64,000 nucleotides of DNA from Globisporangium splendens (Eukaryota > Oomycota > Peronosporomycetes > Pythiales > Pythiaceae). The stretch's first letter is position 1; every line of letters begins with the position of its first letter. Below the pieces are notes generated by a model. The model was given only the letters and a program-made list of their open reading frames with translations. It ran no database searches and was not told where the DNA came from. The DNA lies in contig VFIW01000022.1 of the NCBI GenBank assembly GCA_006386115.1, positions 372,001-436,000 on the forward strand, written 5' to 3'. This document shows, in pieces, positions 28,604 to 41,200 of this stretch. The position numbers and the translations under genes are program-made.

Positions 28604-30090
28604 ATGCGGGATCCAGCCGAGCCGCAGCACATGGCGGCGGCCATGCGGATGTCCGTGCAGGAGAGCGGTGGCGTGCGCGTGAACGTGACGAGACCTCGCG
28701 CGCAGCCGCTGTCCATGACCTGCGCCAACGGCGTGTTCGCGCTCCCGCGCGCGCTCGTGTCGCAGAACAAGCTCCGCTTCCGCAAGGACGGCTTCGACCT
28801 CGACCTCTGCTACTTGCACCCGCGCGTGATCGTCATGGGTGCGTACGTTAATACAAGCGGGATGCCTTCTATACGTTGTCTATAACGCATCTTCACACTA
28901 CATTGCTACTATTGTAGGCTATCCGGCAGTGGGCGTGGAGTTCGTGTATCGGAATCCGCGCTCGGAAGTGGTGCGCTTTCTCGAAGATCGTCACGCGGAC
29001 AAGTACTTTGTCTTCAACTTTTGCTCTGAGCGCGAGCGGCGATACCCCGCGAGTATTTTTTCCAACCACGCGGCGTGTTATCCGATTGAGGACCACAATG
29101 TGCCCACATTTGACCAACTGTACGTTGCAACATGCTGTTTGCTCGACTATTAGCTCCATGGGAACTGCATTGGCTCACGAGATGCTTTTTTCTGTTTGAT
29201 AGCACGGCTTTTTGTGAACATGCAGCTGCATGGCTCGACTCAGACCCAGACCACGTGGTTGCTCTTCATTGCAAGGTATGCTGCAATGTCTTGCTTTGCA
29301 CAGTGGTTTTGTGTTATTGCGACGTGTTAATGACTGGTTTATTGCCTGTAGGCTGGTAAGGGACGTGCGGGCATGATGGCGTGCATGCTGCTCGTTCGCA
29401 TGCAGTACGCAAACTCGGCCGCCGCTGCCATCGAGCGATACAATCGCGTGCGGGTCCGCGACATGCGCGGGTTGACGGTCACAAGCCAGAGGAAATGGGT
29501 GAAATACTACGAACAACTGCTGCTCATGAGGTCCCAGCAAAGCTCCCCGACGGTTCGGCCACCGAACGAGCCTGGGTTCTTGATGACGGGGCTTGTGATC
29601 CGCAACTCGCTCACTGGGGTGGTGCCACCGAAACTACGGCTGCGCGTGTATCAACTCGACAATGCTTCGGACTCAAAGGTATATCTAAAGCAAACGAACT
29701 CTAGTGCCTAGGAAGATTGACTGATGTTTGCTCTATATCTGCCAGACGCTGCTGCATCAAGCAGAAGGCTACGAGCAGTACTCGTTGGGTGAGGAGATCC
29801 GCGGCAGTGTGTTGATCGAATTCAAGCGCCTGCAATGCGAAGGCTGCCGCACGCAAAAGCATTTCAAGATCTGGTTCAACACAGCGTTCATTGCACCAGG
29901 TACAATTATTTGCCTTATAATCGCTAATTGTCTTGCAAGGACTGAAAATGGTGTACTTGTTGTTATAGACGCAGACTCGGGGCACGTGGTGTTTACACGG
30001 AGCGACATGGACTGGGTGTCCAAGGACAAGAAGAAGCGCCGCATCCCTGCGGCCATGGAGCTCGAGATGCTCGTGGAATCCAATCCATGA
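28604..30090 (+). CDS. PTEN: PTEN-type phosphoinositide 3-phosphatase with C2 domain
   Basis: Six exons (28604-28838, 28918-29119, 29203-29275, 29352-29678, 29746-29899, 29969-30090) give 370 residues in one frame. The phosphatase domain begins VSQNKLRFRKDGFDLDLCYL and contains GVEFVYRNPRSEVVRFLEDRH and FNFCSERERRYP. The active-site P-loop HCKAGKGR (Cys169, Arg175) spans the exon 3-4 junction. The residue after Arg is Ala where canonical PTEN has Thr; the two P-loop lysines typical of 3-phosphoinositide binding are kept. A C2-like domain follows (KLRLRVYQLD, FKIWFNTAFIAP). The enzyme removes the 3-phosphate of PIP3 and opposes PI3-kinase. It converges on the coiled-coil gene 155 bp away. Confidence 0.93.
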
Positions 30091-30244
30091 GACGCCATCG
30101 TCGTCGGCCACCAGCAGACGCTTAAGTATGCATTTTGTTAATTTCTCTCTATATATTTCTGTCTTCATGCCACTCTTTATCAACATGGCCAGCACAGATT
30201 TTCAAGCATGAAGAGGATGCGTCTATTTTGTCATAGTGTTCGTA

Positions 30245-30715
30245 TTATTTTGGTTTGAAGGGCACGGCTGAGAACGTGTCGCTGAACCGTTTGAACTCGG
30301 GGTGGTAGTCAAAGTTCTCCATGAGCACGCGGATGCCCTGTGCGTGACGCAGCTTGGCGTCCTCGTACTGCGACTGCATGCTCTCGGTCGTCTCGGCGTA
30401 CTTGCCCTCGAGCGGCGCGATCTTGCTCTCGAAGAGCGCGATCCAGTTTTGGCTCTCGCGGAGCTTGACCTCAAGGTCTTCGCGGCGCTTGCGCAGTCGG
30501 AACAACTGGTCGTCGTAGTCCTGTTTGCCCTTTTCGTCGGCTTTGATCTCGCGGTCGAGCATGTCGATCTTGGTCTGGAGATTGTCGAGCACGCCGCCGA
30601 TGCCGCTCGTCACGCGGTTCATCTTGCTCGCATCTTTGGCTGACATGAGCTGCTTGGAGCTCGGCGACGGGTAGATCAGCCGCGGGAGACCAGAACAGCT
30701 GCTAGACGCTGCCAT
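30245..30715 (-). CDS. Small coiled-coil protein, family not recognised
   Basis: Single exon of 156 residues. After a short Ser-rich leader, the protein is one nearly continuous coiled coil (LQTKIDMLDREIKADEKG, RLRKRREDLEVKLRE, IAPLEGKYAETTESMQ) that closes with a conserved-looking tail FDYHPEFKRF, DTFSAVPFKPK. The compact tail motif suggests a genuine family, perhaps ciliary, but I cannot name it. The ATG at 30715 has a good context (GCCATGG). Confidence 0.8.
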   Translation of the reverse strand: MAASSSCSGLPRLIYPSPSSKQLMSAKDASKMNRVTSGIGGVLDNLQTKIDMLDREIKADEKGKQDYDDQLFRLRKRREDLEVKLRESQNWIALFESKIAPLEGKYAETTESMQSQYEDAKLRHAQGIRVLMENFDYHPEFKRFSDTFSAVPFKPK

Positions 30716-30933
30716 GGCGACGGCGAAAAGAGCGCTGTCACTACACGAGAATGGCTTGAATATGCTCGCGAATAGATCGAGATCGTCGCACTAAATTTAG
30801 GCCATGTGGGGCACCAGCTTCAAGACAAAGGTGTGGAACATTCCTCAAATCATCTGGCATCTATGTGTTGAGAACTGACGGTTCCTTTGTTTGAGCGTGT
30901 ACTATGCATGTTAGAAAGTGTATAAGCAAGAAG

Positions 30934-33900
30934 CTAGCTCGCTTGAACGGGGCTCCACGATTCCCGCGATTGCGACGGCCGGTCTCTCTCGCTTGGTGCG
31001 TACCCGGTGTAGCTGTTTTCCTGGCGCTCGCCCAGCGAGCTCTTTTCAAAGGCACTCGGTTTGTCGAAAAAGCCTGGATAGTGGCCGCCTTTCGTGACGC
31101 GTGGTAGCGACGATGACGGTGGCTGATACGATGGACTTTGGTCTGCTGCTGACTGTGCTAGGCTTGTGAAAAACTCCAGAAGCTGAGGCGACGAGACGAA
31201 GCCGACGCCGTTCTTGTCGATCGAGAGGATCACGAATTGCTGCTCGCTCATGTCGAGATCGAGCCCGAGCCGGTAGCAGACGTGCTTGATATCGTTCGAG
31301 CGGCACATGGCTTCGTACTCGCCGTTCTCAATCGGGACGACCATCTCCCGCGGTGCTAATCCTTTGAACGCGTGGCGGATCAAGATCGCGGCGCTTTGAC
31401 GACCGCTGTCGCTCAGCAACACCTCCTTCAGTCGACTCTCTTGGAGTAGCTTCTTTCGCACCGATGTCTCGTCGCTCGAGAAGCTCGAACTGCTGACACT
31501 GTTCATCGTCGGCAACCCCGATGAGGTTGACGCAGTGGTGTTGTGTGTAGAGGGCAAGCCGATGTCAAAGTTTGAGTTCAAGCGTCGTGCCGCTTGCCGC
31601 TGCTGCTGCGTTCCTGTGGCTTGCGCTCCACGAGATCCAGTCGAGGTTGTCATCTGCTTCAGTTCAGCAAGAAGATTGCTGGCGCGATGCAGCAGATCCA
31701 GGTACGTGATTCCAAGCGGTTGCGCAGTCGAAGACGACGGATACAATGCTTCCACAAAGTCGCGTACCGAGATGCCCGACGACGAGGACGAGAAATTCAG
31801 ACTCAGGCGCGACGTGAGCAAGATCTCGGCGAGGTCGTCCTTGCTCACCTGGCCATGTACGTCGGCATTTCGGTGTAAATCCATCGCTGTCTTCAGATCA
31901 ATGCGTCGCTCGAGGAGGTCGTGAAGAATCGCGATGACTGCGAGCCGATTCATGCGTGTTTTCCGCTCCGATCCATTCTCCAAAGTGCTGCTGCCGCTGT
32001 GATATGACTTCTGTTGCATACTCTTTGGCACCGATTGCGACAAATTCGTTGCTACAAGCCCGACATCGTCAGAGATGTGATCTGAGATGCGCACTGAGGT
32101 CTTGGTGGCACGATGGCCCTGGTTCATTTTCCGCCGCGGACAATTCCAGAGTGCCTCGGTCTCACTCACTGTGTGCATATCGTACTCGTGCTTGTCGCCG
32201 ATCACTTCGTCGTACGATTGTTCCTGTGGCGCGAGTAACACCGAGGTCGTCAACAAGTGCTTCTTGCGTTTTTTAGGCGACAGCAAGTCGCTGCAGAGCT
32301 GTCCAAGCCGCGTCTCTAATCGCGCGCAGGGCATCGTCGGAGGTCCACCGCCATTGCTAGACGAACTGTTGTCCAGCCCACTGAAAATGGTGAAAATCGC
32401 CGACTGCAGGTCCGAGGTTGATGCCAGGATCCCAAGCTCCTGGATTGCGGTGAGCAGTTCCTGAGGCGATATCATCCCAGTCTGATCGACGCCGTTGCGC
32501 TGGCAGATCGAGAGTAGATGCGGCAACTCGATCAGCATCCCTTCCAGCACTTTCTGTGCCGAACGAGGTAAGCGGTCTGCGGGGATCTTTTGTCCATGTG
32601 TTGGAGACGTCGAGTCACCGCTTTCCGTGTTGATCGCAGGAAGCCACGCTGCACCAGCATCAGCGCTGCTGTTGGATCGCGACCGTGTGAGAAACGAGTT
32701 GAAATGGTCGTACAGGTCGTGGTTGGCAATGTATCTGCATCCGCTGGGGTCGAGCGTTCAGAACAAGGTTTCGACTTCCGCGTACCGCGCCAACACGCTC
32801 AAATGCACGAGACTCTGCCGGAATTGACCCCTCGTGATGCGTCCAAAGCGGTCGCCCGGAAAGATCGTCTGCGGCGACGACGTGCCAAGCTGTCTGAGTT
32901 CTTTCATTTGCTGCAGTTTGAGCAGGGTGCGCTTCTCCAGCGGCGCATGTGGACGGCCACCAAACATCGGGTCCTCGCACGTTGTTGCTGTGTTTTGATC
33001 GCCACCTTCCCCTTCGGCTCCCGCTGTTTTTGCAGGATCGCGATGCGGATTGAGCGTAATGTCACTTTTCCAACGACTCTCGTCGCGGATCTTGACGATT
33101 GTTCGATTCGCTTCGACGTTTCTGAACCGCACAGGCAAATGCAAAACATGCAAAGTAAGTAAATGTTGTTCAAATCATGTGCAATCGCTTCCACTCCTGT
33201 CGCTAACTTCGTACCTTTGCTCGTTAGATTTCCCCGCAGGGTAGGACGCTGGCTGCGCAAATTGGTCGCTCCTCCATGCGGATAGCTGCTCTCGTGCACC
33301 GATTGGAAATTGGTTCGTCGCCCCGTGCGAATCGGCGACACGTCGACACTCGCTCGCGCCGACGGCATCGCGATCGGGGACGACACGGCCGAGGTTTTCA
33401 TTGAGCTGTGATCCGATGCCTTGAGCGCCTGCATGAGCGGCGCCAGTCCAATTGCACCCGAAGACGAATCCCTGGAATACGATGCCATATGAACAGGTGA
33501 GTCGAGACTACAATGACTCGGCAGAAAAGCAGCAAACATGACTTACGTGAATGGCAAAAGCCGCACCCGCAGCGCAGCGTAGTCGGCATTGCTTAGTGCG
33601 AGTCCACACCGCAGCAGGCAGTCACGGAAGGTGTCTGGCGTCACATAGCGCTGATTGATGCGCTCGAGTTGCTGGAAAAGCGGCTGCAGTTTGTCGATCG
33701 AGGCCACGAGGAAATCCCACAGCCGCGCATTGCCGACCCCAGCAACAGGCGGGAATGCCTGAGTCGATGTCGTGGGGAGCACAAGCGGCGACTTGTTGTG
33801 GAACAGCGCGAGAAAATCTGCGTACTTGACACCAAACGAAGGTCGTGACGTAGCATTGGCAGTCTCATTCCCATTGCTCTTTGCCGAAAAGTCCTTGAGT

Positions 33901-34758
33901 TCGAGTGAGAGCGACTCGTACACTTTCTCGTACTCTCTGGGTGTGAGAAACACGCCGATGTGATTCATGCCGAGTTCAAACTCCTCTTGGTTCACGCTGC
34001 CCGAGCACGTGATGTCCATCTTGAAGAAAATCTGGCTCAGTTTGTCGACATTGTGCGCGATCGCGTCCGTGATGCGTCTCCAGATCGCGTCGCTTTCACT
34101 ATTGCTGCCGCTCGCGTTGCCATGAAGACTCGAGAGAATGGCGCCACCACTCGCGGATCGAGGGGTCTCAGTGGCGTACGGCGCGGCGACAGACTGACTC
34201 GCATCGTAGTTTCGGTAGGACGGAGGACGGTGATTGCTGCAGCTGCTACCTCTAGAGGATCCTGGGCGAGTTTGTTGCTGCTGGTGACGCGCACGGATGA
34301 GCTGCAAGGACCACTCGGTCATGATGCGGCAAAACATGTCGATGTTTACGTCGCACAGAAGCTTCAGAGTTGAGCATCCTATGACTATGGAATACAAATC
34401 GTGGGCTAAATAACGCACCTAGTTTCCGTGTGTGTGCGGGACAAAACACCGAATAGAGCTCTTTGCCCTTGGTGAGCGCGTTCGCCGTCTCCTGCTGCTG
34501 CTGCGGAGTGTCGTTCGACGCCGGAAACTGCAGGATGCCGAGGCGCTTGAGCGTCAACTGGAACTCCCTGACATCCAACTGGCCGTCGCCGTTGAGACTG
34601 AACCGCCGGAGCACGTCGTCAGGCTTGAGGGACGTGTGCGAGAAGCGCAGCACTTCGTCGCTAAAGTACTGCACCAGCCGCGCGTTCGAGAGCAACTGGC
34701 GGTACTGGTGCCAGTCGGCCGTGCTCATGTTGTCGATCTTGGCCTGCGTCTTGTACAT
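30934..34758 (-). CDS. Large EF-hand protein (EFCAB6-like architecture) interrupted by in-frame TGA
   Basis: Four exons (34758-34419, 34378-33547, 33471-33208, 33121-30934) give about 1207 codons. EF-hand modules repeat about every 120-200 residues: FSLNGDGQLDVREFQLTLKR, KMDITCSGSVNQEEFELGM, NGVDQTGMISPQELLTAI, HRNADVHGQVSKDDLAEI and ILSIDKNGVGFVSSPQLLEF. Several loops lack canonical ligands. The spaced-module layout resembles EFCAB6. Three oddities: intron 1 is only 40 nt; intron 3 keeps frame only with a weak GTTAGC donor (the better GTACGA donor 7 nt earlier breaks it); and a TGA at 32760-32758 (codon about 600) interrupts ETLF-stop-TLDPSG, with clear EF-hand homology continuing in the same frame. 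It is a calcium-binding gene by family; whether it is functional is open. Confidence 0.75.
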
Positions 34759-35272
34759 CGTGGCTAGTTGGGAATAGAGGGGCTTTTAGCGCATGTGTGT
34801 AAGGCGCGGCAGTGCAGACGATGCTGCTGGGAATGCAGGCGCAATGCACTCGGGAGATCGCAGCTTTTCGGGGAATGCTGCATGAAGATGGCGTTTTTTT
34901 GGGGTGGTTTCATGCCAATGTCACTAATGTTGTTGTCAGTGTGGTAGTGTCTTTCCCCTAATGTGCAGTGTCCAGAATATTGAGCAAAACTGTCAAAAAA
35001 TGTCGATAACAGATTTTAGAGTGTGATGAGTTGGCATTTTACCCAATGAGGCAAGGCTTCTGATGAACTCGCTGAAGCAAGAGCGTCATTATCAGATTAT
35101 TCTTGAGAGCTGACCAAATGGGCATTCGTACCCAACACGCATAATCGTTTACGTGCATCTTTCAATGCTTCGGACACTCGCTCATTATTACCATCTTACT
35201 TACATGGATTGTTGCCTGCTTAATCAAGTGGTCTGTGCGGTCAAGAGCTCTTTTCGCACCCTCTGCGCTTCG
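34759..35272. other. Intergenic, nothing recognised
   Basis: Upstream region of the EF-hand gene and 3' side of the PH-domain gene. No coding frame or repeat stands out. Confidence 0.5.
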
Positions 35273-36046
35273 TTATCGGAGCTTCGCCATGTTCTTCTTC
35301 GGCGACACCTTGAGCTTCGCCGCCGTCTTCGCGTAGATCGATTTCATGAGCCGCGAGAGCGTCTTTGACGACGATGGCGCGCTTTCGTCACTATTTGAGT
35401 CGTCCTGCTGCTGGAATTGCTCGTACTCCTGCTCGGAATAAAACAAGTCTGCGGGATCGTACGACTGTCGCGGCAGCACGAGCACCTCGGGCTCGTCCTG
35501 GAACGACACGCTTTTGCGTTTCGACCGCAGCGCAATCGCGTCAACACGCGCGCTCTCCCTTGTCTTGTCCTCTTTCTCCTCTCCTTCGGGCTGCGCATTC
35601 GCACTAAGCGGACTCTTGGGAGTGAAACTCTGGTAGTAGAGCGCTGTGACCCACCGGACGATGTCTTTCTTCTGGTGGATCCGCACGGTGATAACGCGGG
35701 ACTGGCCCTGCGCGCGCACGTAGACGCACTCGTGGTCAAAGCCAAAGACGCTCTCGTTCGAGTTCGTGGGCTTGATCTGCAGCACGATCTCGTTGCAGGG
35801 TGGCGTGCGGCGCTTGTAGTCGGTTCTTCTGGCGTAGAGCTGCAGGCGTCCAGGCAGCAGCACGCCGTAGAGCCACCGCTTGTTCTTAGAGCTGGCACTC
35901 GCGCTTGTCGACGGCTTGGACGACGATGACGCGCTCTGGAGCTTGCGCTTGCGGCGCGGGTCGCTGTTTCCTCTGGCGTCTTCCTCGATGCGCACGAAGC
36001 CTGTCAACGGCGCGTGCGCAGCGGGCGTCGCTTCCGGTGGCGCCAT
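35273..36046 (-). CDS. PH-domain protein
   Basis: Single exon of 257 residues. After a Ser-rich leader comes a pleckstrin-homology-like fold at about residues 55-140: KRWLYGVLLPGRLQLYARRTDY, EIVLQIKPTNSNESVFGF, CVYVRAQGQSRVITVRIH and the closing helix with Trp (DIVRWVTALYYQSF). The C-terminal third is acidic and Ser-rich, then basic (AKLKVSPKKNMAKLR). PH domains usually bind phosphoinositides or proteins at membranes; basic residues in the first strands are present, but lipid specificity cannot be read. Two inositol-lipid phosphatases are encoded in the same window, though nothing links them directly. Confidence 0.8.
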   Translation of the reverse strand: MAPPEATPAAHAPLTGFVRIEEDARGNSDPRRKRKLQSASSSSKPSTSASASSKNKRWLYGVLLPGRLQLYARRTDYKRRTPPCNEIVLQIKPTNSNESVFGFDHECVYVRAQGQSRVITVRIHQKKDIVRWVTALYYQSFTPKSPLSANAQPEGEEKEDKTRESARVDAIALRSKRKSVSFQDEPEVLVLPRQSYDPADLFYSEQEYEQFQQQDDSNSDESAPSSSKTLSRLMKSIYAKTAAKLKVSPKKNMAKLR

Positions 36047-37145
36047 GCTGCTCTGTGTCGTTCGTTGCCTGCAAGTTTGCTTGTGATTTTACTTTTGTGA
36101 GGAGAATGAAGCTGGTTGAAGATTGAAGCAAAGCGGATGCAAACCGAGAGGAAAGAGAGGGGGCGCAGGCATCGACCGCGACGAAAACAGCTGGCTCGTG
36201 GGATCCAAGTGCTTGCCTTTGGCTTGGTCTTCTGCGAGTAAAATGAAAAATGAAAAGCAAGGGGAGGAGACAGACCTGGAGACTGCGAACGAAAAGGACC
36301 CGCTTTGGATTCTTTCTTTTGTGGTGGGCACAGGAAGAGAAATCATATTGATTGTCGTGACTTGTCTTGTTTGCGCTCTCTTCCTGCTTGTCCGTCGTAG
36401 CGCGCCTGGCAGTATACACATTCCTATACAACGCTGGTTTTAGAGATTAGTCTTCTGCCTTGTTTTTGGCTGGCGAGTGCCTGGCGCACGTACCTAAATA
36501 CGTATGGGCGAAACGGGGTAGCTTCTACAGCTCTTATAGGTACACTTTGCAGTCCCGCCCCAGCACTGGAGCAGCGGGAGCAAACAAAGCATGGACGCTG
36601 ATGGGTGACGGACGATATGTCCCATGGGGTCCTCAAGTCATTGTCAGAGGCGTTGGTCTTGTGACAATACGGGCGGAGACCAATCATCAGGACCGTGACT
36701 GACCGGCTAATACGGCCTTCCTTCGCTTGAGCAGTGCGTGGCGAGTGACGCCTGCTGGAAATCCCACCCTGCGGCGACGAAAACGAGAGAACGGGGGGAG
36801 GCAGGTTGAGCGGTGGCGTTATCCGGAGAGGACAGGTAGACAGTCGATAAAAAAGGATAAATAAATCGTGCAAATACAGTACATCCAGCAGGCAAAGACA
36901 TGTCCTACGCTGGCTGGATTTTCCTCCCCCCTTCTCAGCAAACAGCGAATCGAACATAGTCGAATCGATGCCGTAGACTATTGATCACATGTGTCAATAT
37001 TTTATAAAACGTAGCTATGTTCGAAATAATCACTATATTGGACTCGAATGTTGCGGTTGTGCAACATAAAATGGAATGTTTGTCTTTTGCTTCAGTCCCT
37101 CGCTCCCCCCTTTTCGTGCCCTAATTAATTGAACCGGAAGCGAAA
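36047..37145. other. 1.1-kb intergenic tract, no gene recognised
   Basis: It holds the upstream regions of the divergent PH-domain and EMC4 genes. A 177-codon minus-strand frame (36957-36424) has no family-like character, and I do not call it. No repeats or RNA genes are evident. Confidence 0.5.
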
Positions 37146-37995
37146 ATGGAGCGCAAGTGGCGCGTGGAACTGAACGAGGCGCGCGAGAGCGACCTCCCTG
37201 GTCGCCTTGAGCCCATCGGCTTCTGCAGAGGCTTCGTCGCCGATCGGGTACGCTGCACTCTCTATCTGTTCATGTTTGATGGCGTTACGTTGCAGCAAGA
37301 GCAATTGCGATGGCAAGCAGCTACAGGCGTGTGGTGAAAGGAATTCTGACAATCGTGTTGGGGTGTCAATCGGTATGATGTGTGTGCAGGAAAACAGCAG
37401 TGCGGTGGCGAAGACGGCCTCGAACACCCTAGAGCTCAAGAAGAAGGTATGCGTCTGGTGTATTTTGTGTGTTTTGTTTTGGCGTCTTGTGAGCAGCTAC
37501 ATTTGTGCGCATGCATATCTGACCGTATGCGTGTTGTATGCAATTTGATGGCAGCGTGCGATGGAGATTGGTACGGCGCCATTCAAGAGTTTGCTGCAGA
37601 CAGGCTTCATGATGTGGATGAGTGGCTCGTCCGTCAACATCTTCAGTATCATGGTGACCGGTATGATCATCATGAACACGCTCAAGTCGTTTTTCAACAT
37701 CCAAACTGGTAATGGATTTGTCTTCGTTGACTTCTGGCAATATGTGCACATCAATTCTAACCTCTGCGTTTGTTCTCTCCCTCTATAAATGACAGCGTTC
37801 GCATCGGTGAACGACGGGGTGATCGATCTCACGCAGCCAAAGCTGGTGTACATTGCTGGAAACCTCGCCAACGTGGCGATGGCGCTGTACAAGTGCGCGG
37901 GCATGGGGTTGCTCCCAACGACAGCGGCCGACTGGACGTGGCTGCTTCCGATCAAGCAAGCGGTCGAGACGTCGGCATATGCATTCGATCAGTAA
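37146..37995 (+). CDS. EMC4: ER membrane protein complex subunit 4 (EMC4/TMEM85)
   Basis: Four exons (37146-37247, 37390-37446, 37555-37708, 37796-37995) give 170 residues, near the usual family length of about 180. Exon 1 reads MERKWRVELNEARESDLPG, exon 2 adds the Lys-rich helix LELKKK, and exon 3 carries the family core APFKSLLQTGFMMWMSG and the first hydrophobic helix VNIFSIMVTGMIIMN. Exon 4 adds the second helix LVYIAGNLANVAMALYKC, then GLLPTTAADW, a near-invariant EMC4 ending. EMC inserts and chaperones multi-span and tail-anchored proteins in the ER. All introns are GT..AG and frame continuity is exact. Confidence 0.93.
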
Positions 37996-38239
37996 TGCGC
38001 GCGAGAGATTCGAGATGTCGTAGTAAGTGGATACATACACAAGCAAGCTGCTCATTCATATACAAAACCTTTGCACATACTTTATCATCCTTCACTTATC
38101 TTGTGGTACTACGAGGATAAAAAATTGGTCGACAAAAACAATAACCGCTCAGAACGCGTGTAGAAAGAGATTCGATCCTCCCTCCAGCTTCTGGTGGCTA
38201 CAGCAAAAAAAAACAAAGCAAAGCAAATAGAGCTCTTCT

Positions 38240-41200
38240 CTACGACATATTCCGACCACCGGTGTGTGGTGGACAGCGGTACTCTTCCGGTAACAACGAT
38301 CTCTGCAGCGCGTTGAAGGCAAACACGCGTCGTCCAGTGTTCTTGAGCGCGTTCTCAATGCGCACGCCTTCGGATCGCATGACCGACACGATGCCTGCTT
38401 TCTTGGCTTCGGGGAGACCGTGGTTCTGGACTAAGATGCGGCCCTGCTCTAACGTCACCGACATCCCCGTTCGATCCTTGGCACTCTTGCACACTGTCAC
38501 GCGTCCGGCTGACACGCGCCGACAGAGATCCGAACTCAGCTGCAGGATCTCGGGACGCTTCTTGCGCGTCTGACGAGACAACGAGATCAGCTTTTCTAGT
38601 TGGTTCAGGATGCGCGTGATCTCTTCGCGGGATGGGATATCTCGCGCAACAGGAGGACGCGGGTTCGCGCCTGTCCCCGTGCAATAGCGAGACTGGAGAG
38701 AGGCTTGGTAGTTGCAGTATCGATCGCAGTAGGATCGGAGCGAGCGCAGGCTGTTCTCGTTGATCACATCCTGAAGACGAGTCACCGAGGAGCCCGTGTT
38801 GTTCGCGATCGTCTGCTTCTCGTTGATTCCCTGCGAGAATAGCACGGGACACACCTTCACGGGACCACCTTGGCGCATGTACTCGGGTAACTTGACCTTG
38901 CCTGAGCGCAATTTGATACGAATGACCAAGTGCGTGTACCCGAACAGCTTGTCTACGGACGGTGGAGCCAACGAAGATGCTGAATTGCCACCGATCCCAC
39001 CGAGCAGTTTGTGATTCTTCGCCTTGATGAACGTACTGATAAGACGCTGGCCGACACCACTGAACGATGCGGATGCAAAAGAACCTGCACGCGTTGGTGT
39101 TGAAGGAGCCTTTGCTGAATCGGAAGATGTCTCGCCAGATCTCGCAGACGTGCCTCCCACAGACAACGCATCGTCAAGGTTGGTGAACACGTTGACGTCA
39201 ATGACGCCAGCGATTCCAGCACTCGATGCCGACGATCCCGAATGGGACGAAGCATCATTCTCCCCGCCATGCACCTCGGTATCCTTCTCTTCCTCATCCA
39301 GGTGGAACGACAGTGAGGTCGCTCTGTTAACGGTCTTGACATCTTCTTCTTCGTCTTCGTTCTCTTCATTCTCATCCACGAGCACAAAGCGAATGTTGCG
39401 AAGTTCATTCACAGCACCTGCCATATCCTCCAGCATACCAGCTTCGTTGCCATGGGTCGAAACCAAACTCTCCACATCAAACAGGAACCCCAACTTTTCA
39501 AGCTGCTCCAGCATGCCCTGACCGATTTCAGCCTGGCTATTTTGCAACGCCAAGTCAACCTTTCGGGTAAATGCAGTCACAAGAGCAGCAACTGCTTGAG
39601 GGAAACAAACGTCCATGCGCTGTTGGATCTCCCATTCAAGGTTGTCTGCCTTCTGCTCTTCTTCCGTCCACATCGGATTTTGGTGGTGCGCTGCAGTTGA
39701 TCCAGGTTCCTCTCGAGGTCGTGGTTTTGTCTTCGCATGCTGTTCTTCGAGTCCTAGGATTCCACCATTCTTGAATTTATACACATGCGCCGCCATGGCG
39801 CCGACGGTCACAATATCATACACTGCCGCAGTGCTCCCGCCGTCGCTTTCGCTGCTCGCCTTAGCAGATCGCTGCGAATCGGCAAAACTGTCTTCTTTGC
39901 CGACCCACATTTCCTGCAAGTGAAGATTGATCGGCAAGAACCGCAATTGTGCATTCTTCTTTTCCGTACTTGGCTTGAAGTAATTCTTGTGCTGGTCACG
40001 CGTGACGTATAGTCGTCGCAGACGGCGAAGCAAGGAGAGGTATTCCTTCATTCGGTTCGCTCGCTGGGTCATCCACTCACGGCAGCGGTTGAGATCCCCG
40101 TCATCCTGAATTTGCTGGATCAGGTTCTCGTAAATGCCTCGATCGGATCCCTTTTGACGCTGACGATCGTACGCTTCCAGGCGCGCAATGTCATTCTGCG
40201 CGATGAGAAAGAACTTGGTTCGATGACGGATGATGATTTCCAGAATCTGTCGTGGAATCAAGTTGCTGAATCGACTCTCGGTGAGGTCTTCAACAACGAG
40301 AAGACCTTGCTCACGAATGTGGTACTGGCTGCTAATTGAGTGAGAAGCCGCAAGTCCACTGATCCCCGCGGTGAAGCCATATTTAGTACCTGCAGCCTTC
40401 GGAATCACAGTGTGAATCGAGAGCTTTGGGGGGATAGTGTTCGGGCCGATCTGTTTGTACGAGTTCTCCGCAGCCACCAACGAAACCTGTTCCATGCGAG
40501 CCCCTGCAGTCACCAGAGCATTCGTCGACACGCTAAACTCCGCAACAACGTTGTAACTCGGGACACCCGTGATCGATCCCTCGGAAGATCCCGCGTCGGA
40601 TTCAAGTTCAAAAAGCTCGTCAATGGCTTGAGAGCTCTGGAATGCAGCTGGCTCCAGATCAGCGTACGAGGATTCAATGGTGCGCTGGCTGCTTCCGATT
40701 TCATCGTAATCATCACGGTCTTCCGTACTGCGATCAGTGCTGCGATGCTCAAGAGCAGCCAACACCTCAGCAGCACTGATTTCGGAGTGATCGTTTCGGC
40801 GCGCAGAGCTTGGCTCGGAATTCAAAGCATACACCACCATTCGCACGCGCTCGTCAGTGTTTGATACCGGGATGCGAGGCACTGCTAAGAAGGTGTACAA
40901 GTACCGACCATTCGCTGGAGTGCTGTCTTTGTTGATCGACATGACGGTATCCGTGTTGCTGATCTGTTTCCATCCGCTGGCCTTCGTATCCGGATCCACC
41001 TCCAGTCGCTGGATTGCGATGTAGCAGCCTTGGCTGAAAACTTCGTTCGTTTCCAACGCCATCGAGAGACCAATGTAGTCGTCTGGATTAGCGTGCGTGT
41101 AGTTGTCACTCGAGTCTCCCGTAGACGAATGTCCATCAGCGTCTAGATCTTCAAACCCGGCCATTGAATCATCGCTCCAACGCTCCGCAGCACTGAACGA

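Noticed and set aside
36424..36957. A 177-codon minus-strand frame in the tract left of EMC4
   Set aside because: No family motif, no promoter-like or splice context, and biased composition; likely chance.
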